Assembly (NCBI RefSeq): GCF_003576645.1
Contig: NC_044924.1
Span: 28,206,167 to 28,270,166 of the forward strand
Length of the DNA stretch: 64,000 nt
Origin: Ipomoea triloba
Taxonomy: Eukaryota; Streptophyta; Magnoliopsida; Solanales; Convolvulaceae
Direction: 5' to 3'
Position 1 is the first letter of the stretch. Every line of letters begins with the position of its first letter. The notes below the pieces were generated by a model. The model saw only the letters and a list, made by a program, of their open reading frames with translations, searched no databases and had not been told where the DNA came from. A program made the position numbers and the translations under genes. Positions 32,623 to 44,400 of this stretch are shown in pieces.

Positions 32623-33739
32623 TGATATATGCTATTTTGTACAATTATTCACCCCTTATTCTAGTTGTTTTGAAGGTTATTTTCTGTATCCTAGTGAAAT
32701 TGGGAATTGTTTATGTGTTATATTGTCCAAGTGCTGATTTATCTACAAGGATCAACAAAGGAAGAATATTGGAGCATTTTGGACAAGTTCTGGAAAAAAA
32801 GGGAATTACAAGGAAGAATACAAGTTGGAAAAGAATTGGAAGTTGCCTAATGGGCCAAGGCCCATCTACCTCCTATATATTTGACCTATTCTCTACAATT
32901 GAAGGAGGTTCCCTTACAGAGTTCTGAACCCTAGTTTTTAGTTTATATTTTCCCCAACATAGTTTAGACTAGTTTCACATTAGATTAGTTAATTTCAAGA
33001 TTGGAATCAAAGATTGAAGATTGGATTTGTTCTTTATCAGTTAAGTTCTCTTATTCCTCTATTACTTTCTTGCAATGTTTATGGTTATTAATTATTGCTT
33101 TGTTTTATTTACTCCCATCATGCGAGAGTAGTTCGTTTATGGGTTTGGATTAGGGATCCATTGTTAATCTTGATGTTCGATTTATGATTATTGTATAAAG
33201 GGATTGAATCTTTTACCTAGGGTTTATGTTGATTTGGGAATTTCTTTGCACTAGTTATTGGTTTGTGGCCAGAATTAATTGCTAGTCTAGGAGAGAGACT
33301 CATTGCAACGAAAGTTGGATGGAGACCTCAAGCCTTACCAATTTCAACCTAATTTTCCTGCTATGAAAGGTTATGATTGATGCATCACGACAGTAGGGCA
33401 ATTTTAGCCTAATTCTCTTATTGATTACGAAAGTAGCTGAGTAGAATTCTTTTGTGCATTGCCCAGATATCCCTTGGTTAAATATTCTTTCCCTAATCCT
33501 GAGTTGGTTGGAACATCAAGATTACAATCTCCCTAATCTGGCCCATACCTTTTATCATATAGTTTTCACCTTAATTAATTGCTTTCCTTTATTCCACATC
33601 ATTCAGTCTCTGTTACTTGGATTCTATAAATTCATATACTCTAGTGCCTGGTAATTCACACAGTTTCGTGCCGTAACACCAATCCTCAGCGGAACGACAT
33701 TACACCCTTCTTTTACACTCATCATTTGTGCTCATCACA
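32623..33739 (+). repeat. 3' LTR of the retrotransposon
   Basis: 1,117 bases, TG...CA, homologous to 24186-25343 with a 41-base deletion. The sequence after it begins TATAC. The internal tandem at 33787 shows GGTCTTATACGGG, so the target duplication was probably TATAC, with the 5' copy now reduced to TAT. Confidence 0.9.
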
Positions 33740-33835
33740 TATACGGGTGTAGAGAGCAAACACTAGGTCTATAAAGATTTTGGTCTTATACGGGTGTAGA
33801 GATCAAACACTAGGTCTGTAAAGATTTTTATTATT
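33740..33835. repeat. Two tandem 47-base units
   Basis: TATACGGGTGTAGAGA(G/T)C...AAAGATTTT occurs at 33740 and 33787. It borders the LTR element. Confidence 0.8.
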
Positions 33836-34033
33836 TCAGGCAATTAAATGCATTTATAAGTGATTTCTACCATTTTAGGGATGTGAGCTCATTTCCTCCA
33901 TGGAAGACTATATTTCTCATCACGGTTCACCTTCCTTTTAGGTAATTATACTCTATTTCACTTGTGTTACTTTTATTCTTAAATTGGTATAAAAAGTAAA
34001 CCCTAGATTTAAACGTGGTTCTAGAAATTCAGG
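33836..34033. repeat. Continuation of the ~180-base degenerate repeat
   Basis: Homologous to 23080-23136 joined to 24104-24185, without the DNA transposon inserted there. Confidence 0.6.
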
Positions 34034-34419
34034 TAGGGGTGTAAATAAATCAAATACTTTAAATTCGATTCGTGATTCGAATACATATTTCGATTCGAAT
34101 TTTTTTGAATCTGAATGCGAATAAGAGTATGTATGATTCAATTAGTATTCGAATATATTTGAATACACACACACACACACAAAATTTATATTTGTTTTAC
34201 ATTTTGTCTAAGTTATTGGAGAACTTGGAAAAAGATCAAGCCAAGCATTTCGTGTTCGAATATTCGAGTCGAATCAAATATATTCAAATAATGTAGTCAA
34301 ATCGAATACGAATAAAATTTGAGATTTGAATATTTAATGAATACGAATAGTCTTCAATATAGTCGAATTCGAATTGAATAGCAAAATATTTGACTCAATT
34401 CGATTTGTTTGGACCCCTA
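34034..34419. mobile_element. hAT-like MITE rich in TTCGAAT motifs
   Basis: Ends TAGGGGTGTAAATAAATC and GATTTGTTTGGACCCCTA form terminal inverted repeats. The interior is full of ATTCGAAT/ATTCGATT palindromes and has a CA dinucleotide run near 34165. Flanks AATTCAGG (left) and AATTTAAGG (right) may be a decayed 8-base target duplication. Confidence 0.7.
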
Positions 34420-35162
<743 letters not shown>

Positions 35163-35779
35163 GCATGTATGATGAACTTCTGTAATCTTTATTGCTTCAT
35201 ATGCTTCAAACTTCTTACAAGCATTAATATGACTGACTTTCGGCATTTGATGCTCATAATTGCCTTTGATTCCAGGAAGATGTTGTTAAGCCTTTACTTG
35301 AAGTTACAAGGACAACTCTACTTCATGATTGCACGCTATTATGTGCTTGGAGGTACCCTTTTAGTGCCCAATGGATGCAATAGACTCATCCTTCTTGGAG
35401 TTTCTTGCTTATCCACTTTTACATAAGTGTCTATTCACTATTGTCATAATTTCTTTTGAACATATCATTAATCAATGACCTGAGTGCTCAATTGCTTCTT
35501 TCCTTTAGCTTGGAAGAATGTGCATGCTACTTGGAAACAATAAAAGTTTAAGAAAACAAGCCTGCTGATTTAATTCAGGGCCAAATGGATTTGCCCTTTT
35601 AGCATGACATTGGCTAATCAGTGATTCAATATCCATACTTTGTAGGTCTGATTTCACTGAATGACAGCACTAAATGAATTTCTTGTTTATTGTTGTTGAA
35701 TCATGCTCTCACATCAATAAGGCATGTTAACAACCTGTTCCTGTCACTTGGTTTAGGGCCATTCTGCTAGCTTAGTTCA
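35163..35779 (+). other. Unidentified sequence, possibly exon-like
   Basis: Between the H3 and SPY fragments. 35273-35370 reads EDVVKPLLEVTRTTLLHDC in one frame after a TTCCAG acceptor-like site. I cannot assign it to a family. Confidence 0.3.
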
Positions 35780-36124
35780 ATGGCATGGATAGAGAATGAT
35801 GCTGAAAATGTGAAAGAAGCTCACTCAGTTACTAGCTAGCAATGGTTTTATGAAAACAGACCAACTTTCATCAGGAAAGATGATGTTTCTTTTGGAAACA
35901 TTCTCCGTTCGAGAAACAAGTTTTCTGATGCGCTTACTATCTATGAGAAGGTATTGGAGAAGGATAGTGGGAATGTCGAAGCTCTCATTGGCAAAGGTAT
36001 TTGCCTCCAGATGCAAAACATGGCAAGGCCTGGTTTTGAATGTTTTTCAGAAGCTATCAGATTGGAGCCACAAAATGCATGCGCACTTACACATTGTGGA
36101 ATTTTGTACAAGGATGAGGGGTGA
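35780..36124 (+). pseudogene. SPY: SPINDLY (SPY) N-terminal fragment
   Basis: SPY is a nucleocytoplasmic protein O-fucosyltransferase with N-terminal TPRs that represses gibberellin signalling. Here MAWIENDAENVKE (35780) matches the SPY start. After an apparent frameshift near 35875, NILRSRNKFSDALTIYEKVL, EKDSGNVEALIGKGICLQMQ and EAIRLEPQNACALTHCGILY cover the first TPRs, ending at TGA (36122), where SPY has Arg in DEGRL (CGA to TGA). The remaining TPRs and the catalytic domain are absent. Identification is from remembered family motifs. Confidence 0.75.
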
Positions 36125-36509
36125 CTTGAAAAATTTCTTTTCCATGATGATACTATTTGGTAGTCTGTTGTTGCTACTACGTTTCGTCCAAGCAGAAACG
36201 TTAAACGTGGCGCTCTTAGGAGGCACCCCAAGTCCAAAATAAGAGAGAAAAACCAAGGAACCAAGAAGAAAGGAAAGGTAAAACTCAGGTTCTTTATTCT
36301 TTGATGCTGACCTTTAAGGTAGGAAATTTCTGAAGGGCAAAATGACGAATGATGCTTAATTCATCCTTGAAGGGGTACACAGTATGGTATATTTTTCTAT
36401 CCCTTTTTCATTATGTATGCCCTGTTTGATTGTTGATATTAATATTCTTACCCAATGAGTCTGTCTGATCTGGCATACATATGATGAGTAGTATGATTTT
36501 TTGTTTATA
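36125..36509 (+). other. Unassigned sequence beyond the SPY fragment
   Basis: A basic stretch at about 36195-36285 (RNVKRGALRRHPKSKI, then KKKGK) looks like coding sequence from some gene, but I do not recognise it. The rest is non-coding. Confidence 0.3.
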
Positions 36510-37810
36510 AATGGGTATTTTAGATGTGGCCCAGCCCCGTAAACACTTCTAAGTGTGGAAAAGCAGTCCTTATTACTTGTTTATATGACCCCCTGCTCCT
36601 TGCCCACTGTTCCTCATGGCAACATCGAGGACGACGTCATCTTCTAAGTGTGGAAAGGATGCGTTGCATATACTTATTTTTGAATGCTCGATTGATTGAT
36701 TGATTGATTGAGTCTATTGGGTGTAAGATTTTGGAGAATGTGTTATTGTCGATACTATCTAGGAGGAATTCTAATCTTATGCCAAGATGATTTTTGAAAT
36801 ATGCTTTGAAAGTTGCCCTTTACACTAAAAATTAAAAATTCTGGAACCAAAAGGTCCAAATCTTTGAGTGCTTGCATGTTATTCACATTTTATTTTGTTG
36901 GGACCTTAGTCAAAGATCTTTCAAAGTGGGAGTGTGTACCCCTTAATTTTTAAAAGATAAGATTAGCGAAGCCCAGAAATTGAACTTAACTTATTGGTAG
37001 GGCATGGGGCAAAAGGAGAGTCAAAATGTGAGAATGCGAGATCATACCCCACTCCCCTAAAAAAAGGCATGATCGGTTGGAATGGTGAATTGAGAAAAAG
37101 GCTAAAGAATTGTGCCACTCTTAGAGATAAGATTCGAGGTTAGCCATCTTGCCAAGATATGGGGCAACCATTGCACCATCTTCAAACAAGCGTAGAGCTC
37201 TACGTGAAGTCGGTTGTCTTAAAGAGATCTTGGATGATGAGAAAATTGAGAGGAGGTGAGTCACCCCTCTTGGATTCGGGCACTCATTGCACTAACCTTC
37301 AAAAAAGCATGGAAATCAATGTGAAGTCGGGTCGCCCGGGATGAGATCCGAGGGGGATGAGAAGAAAGAGTGACCGCCCATGCCATGGTGGTGAGCGGTC
37401 CATGTCCCTACCCTCATTTATTTTTATGAAAAGGGGTTTTGGCTTAAGGTTGGAAATTGATTAGGGTGTGCACATCATTCCCACTAGTGGGATCGGCTTT
37501 AGGCCCTTACAAAATAGAAGGTGAACCCCTTATTATTTGCATGCTTGAAAAGTGTGAAAATGGTTTTTCTTATTGTGAAATCTATGTTATGAGATTTTCG
37601 CTTCCTTAACATATTCCTAAAATTTAACTGGCATGAGCTTAGCATTCTTGTTAGATAGTATAAAAAATTTCACCTTTTTTGTTTAGTGGCACCCGCAAAC
37701 CGCTTGGTCAATCGATCGATGAGAGTACTTTACTATTCTTGGAACTTAAATGATTAGAGTTTAGATAATATACTTGCTTGAGGACAAACAATGCTTAAGT
37801 GTGGAAACAT
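36510..37810 (+). mobile_element. 3' internal part of a second Ty3-type LTR element
   Basis: Contains the hallmark AACATCGAGGACGACGTCAT-CTTCTAAGTGTGG near 36620 and, just before the LTR, CTTGAGGACAAACAATGC-TTAAGTGTGG, both typical of Athila/Tat 3' regions. Related segments with CAT(G)GGGCAA and GTGAAGTCGG recur within 37000-37340. No pol ORF is left; the 5' part of the element is missing. Confidence 0.6.
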
Positions 37811-39125
37811 TGATAAGCGCCAAGAATAGTCGAACATAGGGTCACTTTTGGAGCATTAATGTACAATTTTGACACCCATTTGTAATCATTTCATGCATAA
37901 AAGACTCTGATGTGATCAAATCAACAAACTCGACTTTAAATTATGTTTTAAGTCATTCCCGCAGGACAGAACAGGACCCCGGGCCGAAAAGAAGGAACAA
38001 ACGAAGAAACGAACCAGGCAGGAGCCGGGCCACGCTACCCCACGCATGGAGGTGGCGTGGATCGTTTCCAGTACGCATTCATGCCCCCATCCACACGTGG
38101 ATGAAACGTGGTTCGGGTCATTAAGGGTAATTTCGGGATTTTGACTTTGAGTTGGCTTTTTAAACCCTTCCCCTACATTTTAGAAGGGAGAGCCCCAATT
38201 TCCAGATCCAATTTCATTTTGTTTTCTCCCCTTTGGGGGAAATCCCCCATTTTCCTTAGCTTAGATTAGTTCTCCCAGTTTTCAAAAAAAAAAAAAGATT
38301 AGTTCTCCCATGGTAGATTCAATGAGATAAACGATAATGAAGGTGTAATAAATCTCTTGGATTTCTAGGTATATTTGCTCTACTCTTGTTCTTAATAGAT
38401 TGTGATTTCGATTTATTGTTTTCTATTGCTTGTTTTTTAATGTTATTGATGTTTGAGTAGATTAGTTGAGTGGTGTGTGTGCCCCATGTTAGATCTTACG
38501 ATTGATGTTTGAATTTTGCCATATGATTATGAAAATGATGAAGTAGGGTTCCTCATGCTTTACTTCTATTTCCGGCCGGGATAGATAGTAGACATTGTGA
38601 AAGTGAGTGTGTGCGCGATAGCAGCCTCTCACGAGTCAAACTCATCCACATCCTCGCCCTCTATCCGGAAGGATGAGGCCCGGGAAGAGTGGTGGACAAG
38701 ATGTTCGATTAAATGCCTCGAATGAGGATTGAGAGTCCAAGTGTGACACCACTGGGTATCGATACCGTGGACTCCGTGACTATTCCTGAACTTCATTGCT
38801 ATAATCCCCATAATGCGGTCTATCGCATAGGCTAACTAAGGCATACAACCCCTTGTTCTTCTAAATTGTTTATGTTTAGAATCACTTCCGTAACTTCTAA
38901 TTCATGATTCACTTTTCCCTTAGGAATTCTTGTAAGTCTTACATCTTAACCTCCTAAATGCCAACACATAATTCGATTCCAATTTGCCGTCCTTGAGAAC
39001 ACGATACTCGGGGGTCTTGACTTTTCGTTTTACCACCCCTACATTCTACCACACCATAAACTACGAACCGTCCCACCACCGCCTCTACATCGGCCCTCGC
39101 CATTCGCCTTGACACCAGTCACCAG
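37811..39125 (+). repeat. LTR of the second element (right end approximate)
   Basis: Starts TGATAAGCGCCAAGAATAG directly after the degraded polypurine tract. The right end near CACCAGTCACCAGG is uncertain. No second LTR is found in the window, so this is a truncated element. Confidence 0.5.
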
Positions 39126-39600
39126 GTTTGGTCTTCTTCAACTCTTCTGTAACTAATGAGCATCAACTTCTCACAATCTTACCCCTTGACGGCTTGAGCT
39201 ATAAATGTTAATTTCAATAATTTATTGAATTGTTTGTCTATAGTTTTCCTAATTCTTTGTTTGCCCTAATTTTCTAATTTTATTTTTGCCTTAACTTCCC
39301 TAATTTTGAAGTTGCCCTAATTCAATTGATACTAGTTGCTGCCGTAGATTTTGCTCTAATTGCCCTAATTTTGTATTTTTTTTATTAGTAGTTGTTTCCG
39401 TAGTGCCGTAGTTGCTGATGTGATTCATTGCCCAATTCATTCCATCTGATATGATTCATTGATTTGCTAATTAGTTATTAGTTAATTACTTATAATTTAA
39501 TTACTGAATATATGGATTAGTAATTACTAATTAATTATTTGCTATTTGTTGATTCGGCTTATGTTTATGTTGATTTGCTACTTAGTGGCCTACTAGTTTT
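39126..39600. repeat. Dispersed repeat F, copy 1
   Basis: 39165-39560 is homologous to 55790-56250: AACTTCTCACAATCTTACCC, GCCCTAATTTT units, GATGTGATTCATTGCCCAAT and GCTAATTAGTTATTAGTTA. Non-coding. Confidence 0.65.
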
Positions 39601-40077
39601 TTTTTTTTTTTTTAAACAGTGGCCTACTAGTTGAATAACACCGAAACAAAATTCAACCATAACTACTAACATGCATATTTTGCTCTTAAGTATATTTATA
39701 TATGTAAGATCATATATTCAGTTTTACATTCAATGTAGTCAAATATATAACACATTTGCTAGATTAAATTCCTTCCACTATTGTGACAAAACAAAAGATT
39801 CTACAGATTCTGTACAAATACAAAGATTGAGTAGAATTACTTTAAAAGGAATGTAAATGGTAATGAAAAATTTGATTGAATTACTTTAAAAGGAATGTAA
39901 ACCGTAATGAGAAATTTGATAGAATTACTTTAAAAAGAATGTAAATGGTAATGACAAATTTGACCTTCCTTGGAGTAAATGAATTCACCTATATTATATA
40001 ATGATAGAAATCATATATAGATTTATGGGTTGGTCTTGGCGAAAATTTTAATGCTATTTGAACACATTAATTACTGG
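39601..40077. repeat. AT-rich spacer with three ~44-base tandem units
   Basis: At 39832-39966 the unit GAATTACTTTAAAAGGAATG-TAAATGGTAATGA-AAATTTGA occurs three times. Nothing recognised in the rest. Confidence 0.7.
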
Positions 40078-41310
40078 TTGTGAACGAAGCAAGTGGCACT
40101 TTATTCTTGATACCTCCCTTACCCTTTGACCATTTTGGCTACTTAGCCATTGTTGTTGTATTTGTGAGAGTAGATTGGCATGCGGCAACAATTTTCCTCA
40201 TATTCTTTCGGGGAATCTTCCATCGATGAACAAACTGCACCATCCTTGCACAAATAATCTTGCACTGAAAACCTCCAAATCTTACACCCAACATTGTAGC
40301 AAATGAACACACCTTGAAATCATGCACAAACTCCACCTTCATCCACCCTAACATTCTTGCTCCTCCCACCTCTTCTAGGCTGTTGAGGGGCGTCGCCCGG
40401 CTCTCTCTGCGCTGGTCATGGCTCGACGGAGCCTAGACATGCAGCAGATGAATTTCCAAGTTTCTCCAAACCATCTCTACCCATCCTACTTAATTATGTT
40501 ATATATGCATAACGTGGCCTCATCTGCATTAATCAAACAAAATTTTGTTCGACTAATTAATTAATGATTATGGGAAATTTATTCTGTTTTAACTTACCTA
40601 GTGTTCTAGTTTTGATGCTAAAGAGACATAAATCCTTGTTTGGTCATTATCATTACCAAGGTGGACCGGGTAATAAAAAACAAAATACTTTTTCTTGATT
40701 AATATTATTTTCTTCTTTATTGTTTTATTTTTAAATTTTATGTTCATTTTTTTTAATGAGTGGTACCTATTAGACCATGTTTAATTTTAAACATATACAT
40801 GGTCTTGGATTATTATAATTTTGAAATAAATTATTATATATATATATATCACACCTAGCAGTTCTAAGTAAATCTATTAGGTCATGAGGGGAGGAGAGTA
40901 TGCTCGGAGAGAATAAAGTGATTCACTCCCAAATCCACAATTGAAGTATACCCCATGCATGGTTGCCTTTCACATGCTTCGATATAAGAAAGAAAGAACA
41001 ATGTCTCAATTATAGTCATTGGCACTCTGCAAATCCCTTATGCATGTGGTCTGAGAAATATATAAACTCCCATGATGTTGCATTGATTAACATTTCAGAG
41101 AATAACATTTAACATATTTAGTAATTGCATGATACGCAATCAGGCCATGCGTCGCACGTCTTCATGAGTTGAATGTTCTGTTTGTAGTGTTGGGTTCTGT
41201 AAACATATTAGAATCAAATGAGATTTGCTGAAAATTGAGTTAAATGTTTTCTCTGCATTTTTCTGAAGGATTTGAAGCTCCAAACCCAATTGGAGGACAC
41301 GAAACCCCGT
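40078..41310 (-). repeat. PMD-family block (tail, exon C, exon A)
   Basis: 40080-40430 is the tail repeat (minus-strand ARMVQFVHRWKIPRKNMRKI and AACQSTLTNTTT). 40430-40850 is the exon-C/spacer block shared with 8555-8985. 40855-41250 is a decayed exon A on the minus strand. 41225-41310 (TTTGAAGCTCCAAACCCAAT) continues at 48743 on the far side of the CACTA insertion, and is continuous, inverted, at 60748-61020. Confidence 0.65.
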
Positions 41311-41404
41311 TTCCCACATTACTATTACTAATCTGCCCTTTGGGAAGAATGAGTAAACTTTTAAAGTTTAAGTTCTTGATATGTTACACTAGTACAAAAA
41401 AGGT

Positions 41405-41702
41405 CATAGGCTACACCTGTAAAAGTGTTTTCGCTACACCTCTAACGGTGTAGCCTATGGCAGTGACGCTAAAAGGTAAGTCTTTCCGCGGCACCCGTTA
41501 GAATTTAATTTTCTTTTTTTTTTTAAATAAATACTTTTCGCGGCACCTGTAGCTTTGCAGGTGTCGCGAAAAGTAGTAAAATAATAATAAATAAATATTT
41601 TCCGTGGCACCAGTTCCGATACAGGTGCCGCGGAAAGCCTTTTTTTATTATTTATTTAATACTTTACACGGCACCTGTACCAGCAGGTGCCGCGTAAACC
41701 TT
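41405..41702. repeat. CACTA left subterminal hairpin array
   Basis: Four inverted repeats: CATAGGCTACACC/GGTGTAGCCTATG (41405-41459), then three of the type CGCGGCACCTG...CAGGTG(C/T)CGCG near 41533-41575, 41598-41638 and 41662-41700. Subterminal repeats of this kind bind the element's own TNPA-type protein in En/Spm. Confidence 0.85.
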
Positions 41703-42074
41703 TTTTTTTAATATTCAATTTAAATTACAAATAATCCAATTTTTTGTATTAAAAACCTGCTCAGGATTTTCCAAATCATCCACCTCAACATCAAAATTTA
41801 TAAACCTATATCTATTTTCTATTCACAAATATATATTTTCAAACTAATACATACATGACTAATGTCAAATTAATAACCAACACAAATAACAATTTTCAAA
41901 CACATATTTAATTTTAAACCAACACATACTATTTAAAACCAACACAAACATTACCATCCACCAACACATTGAAACATCACCACAATTCACAATATCTTTC
42001 ACAATTAATAATAAAAAACAACATGCATCACAATATAACAATAGACATAATCATGTTTATAAAACGAAATAAAG
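41703..42074. other. CACTA non-coding region beyond the protease stop
   Basis: Very AT-rich. No ORF. Probably the 3' untranslated region of the minus-strand gene. Confidence 0.5.
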
Positions 42075-43430
42075 TCTAAACGCACTCTTCTAGAAAATAT
42101 TTTGCCCACAACTCTCGAACTTCTTCTATTTCATTCATTGAGTATGTGGTATCTTCCAATGCCTACAAAACAAATTAATTAGGGTTATTAGTCAACATAT
42201 TAATTTATAAATTATAGTTTAACTATACATATATATATAGCTCTATTTAAATTTCTTACCGTATCTAAACGATCAAGCATTGAACACTTGGTAACGATAT
42301 CATACATGAATCGCATTGTGTTGTATCCACATTCAAAACCTCCGGGTTGTTGTAGACACTACAAATTATAGATATATATTACTTCATGTTAATATATAGC
42401 ATATCACTTAAAACCATAAGAAAACACTAAGGTTAGTATCATATATATATACTTTTTTTTTTTTTTTGGAAAAGTATCATATATATATACTAAAACTTTA
42501 ATTTTAACTTTATACCTTGCATTCCTTCCAAGTCATACTTCTAACACCCCATCCATTTGTTGGAACGGATCGAAATGCCCTATATTAATAATATAATAAA
42601 CACTTATATCAATTTATAAATAACATAATAACATTTGATATACATATATTAATAATAAAGTTTTTACTTACATATTCATACTAGGTTTGACTTCAAGAGT
42701 GCGTCCACATTTCAAAGGATCAAATACATACACCGTTTTTAAGTTGATGCAAATCACGATCAACAACCAATGATTCCTACACTTACAAATATATTATAAA
42801 ACACTTCAAATAAAGTTATTGAGTTATAGAAAATAGTATAATAAACGACTTACTCTTGATGATACGGTGCCAATATGAATTGTTGATCCTTATGTGTGTC
42901 CATAACATGAATCAAATATGATGTAACAGTTTCAGGATTTTTGTTAACCATATCCACTGAAATTTGTGTTGGACATGCAAACCCAATCGATGCTACTCCA
43001 AACTACTTACACAGACTATTCAAAAAGCTAAAAAATAACAAATCAACCAATTTCAATAAGCATAAATAACAAATGTATATAAAACAAATGAATAATTTGA
43101 AACTTACATCATAAACACTTGTATAACCGAGACATCTAACCAATTCATTGTTAGCAAATCCTTGATGTCCTCTAACATCACAAAAACACCATTGACATTT
43201 CCATGATGGAAGACTGTCGGGTCCAAATCCACATCAAGGTATTCCTTGTCACCAGGAAATGATGTCAAGGTCTTGACTAGCCGCTTGCAGTTTTTCCCCA
43301 AAAGCATAAACACATTTTCACCTACAATTGGGCCAAGTCTACGAGTAGCAGCAGCAGATAGATCAACACTTGGGTCTTTTATGGGCTTATTTTGTCTTGG
43401 TGACCTTATTTTGACATTTGCCTACCAATA
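42075..43430 (-). pseudogene. Ulp1/C48-type cysteine protease exons of the CACTA element
   Basis: Minus-strand exons in order: 43425-43108 (LSAAATRRLGPIVGENVFML, FPGDKEYLDVDLD), about 43030-42855 (GVASIGFACPTQISVDMVNK, QQFILAPYHQE), about 42783-42672 (NHWLLIVICINLKTVYVFDP), 42580-42517 (VPTNGWGVRSMTWKECK), 42362-42262 (LQQPGGFECGYNTMRFMYDI) and 42163-42075 (SMNEIEEVRELWAKYFLEE, stop). His of NHW, Asp of VFDP, Gln of LQQ and Cys of FECGY give the expected C48 catalytic set. Plant CACTA elements commonly carry such SUMO-protease-like domains; their role is not settled. One in-frame TAG precedes FGVASIG. Exon borders are approximate. Confidence 0.75.
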
Positions 43431-43471
43431 TAAAATTGTAATTATACTAATATTTAAAACATATCAATTGA

Positions 43472-43472
43472 N
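43472..43472. other. Single-N joint
   Basis: The ~28 bases after the N (ATAAAATTGTAATTATACTA...) repeat 43430-43457. Likely an unmerged overlap. Confidence 0.8.
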
Positions 43473-43499
43473 CATAAAATTGTAATTATACTAATATTT

Positions 43500-43800
43500 A
43501 ACTGAATTAATAACTAATATAAGAATGCATACCTCGTCCAACAGAACTAAATGAATAGGCCATTGTGTGTAAGTACCAACAACATCATTCAAAGTCTTAT
43601 ACTGCAACACTGGCACGGGGAGAGGACAATCCTCTACACCAATAACCACTTCATCTACCATGACTTTGACATGGTTAGGTAACACCGGCTGATTATGCAC
43701 TGTGGTCTTAGCTGTAGTTGGGTAAGCCGTACCCTGTGCAACCACAAACATCTTGCCATCGAGACCACATTGTGCAAGGTAACACTTTTTTTTTGCTCTA
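43500..43800 (-). pseudogene. CACTA protein segment (DUF8039-like)
   Basis: Minus-strand reading: CYLAQCGLDGKMFVVAQGTA, then HVKVMVDEVVIGVEDCPLPV, then TLNDVVGTYTQWPIHLVLLD. It resembles the domain that often precedes the Ulp1 domain in plant CACTA second proteins. It is the exon upstream of the protease exons. The family name is from memory. Confidence 0.6.
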
Positions 43801-44019
43801 TTGTTAAAAATATAAAATATATATATGTTAGGTTTAAATTTAAAAGAAAATAATAGTTTGAAATTGAAATAATTTTTAATATTAAAAGAAAATAATAGTT
43901 TGAAATTGAAATAATTTTTAATATTACAAGAAAATAATAGTTTGAAATTGAAATAATTTTTAATATTACCTTAAAATAATAGTTTGAAATTGAAATAATT
44001 TTTAATATTACCTTAGTGG
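43801..44019. repeat. AT-rich intron-like tandem repeat
   Basis: AATAATAGTTTGAAATTGAA-ATAATTTTTAATATTA occurs four times at ~45-base spacing. Probably inside an intron of the CACTA gene. Confidence 0.75.
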
Positions 44020-44400
44020 TTACTGGATATGCATCAACCGAATGACAGCTGCTTCGGGTCGGAGGTATATCACAAGGCGCAAAAACACTTTGAGGAGTGT
44101 CAGCTGAAACTCCTTGTGGAATTGGCTTGAGCTTGACATGTTCTTCATCAATATATTGAGTTGCTGAGTGAGCATGTCAATCTTGGGTTGCATCTCTAAC
44201 AATGTAGCTTGCCTACACTGTTCCAACAACTTCTTTACCTCAAGAGTAGGCGTAACTCCACCCGATGTGTGCTGTTTCTGCTCTGATTTACCAAAAACTT
44301 GTCTGATACTCGAGTATGAACCAATTCCTCTCACAGTACCATGGCCACGTTTTTCCTCTGATGTACCAAGAGCCGATGTCAGTATGTCGTCACCCTCACT
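44020..44400 (-). pseudogene. CACTA second-protein segment with helical region
   Basis: Minus-strand frame 44334-44020 reads GIGSYSSIRQVFGKSEQKQH, then VKKLLEQCRQATLLEMQPKI-DMLTQQLNILMKNM, a likely coiled coil. Upstream the frame continues as DILTSALGTSEEKRGHG up to about 44400, where it abuts the TNP2 fragment in another frame. The join marks an internal deletion. Confidence 0.55.

Noticed and set aside
37912..38124. 70-codon Arg-rich frame
   Set aside because: Lies inside the second element's LTR; composition-driven and without a known homologue.
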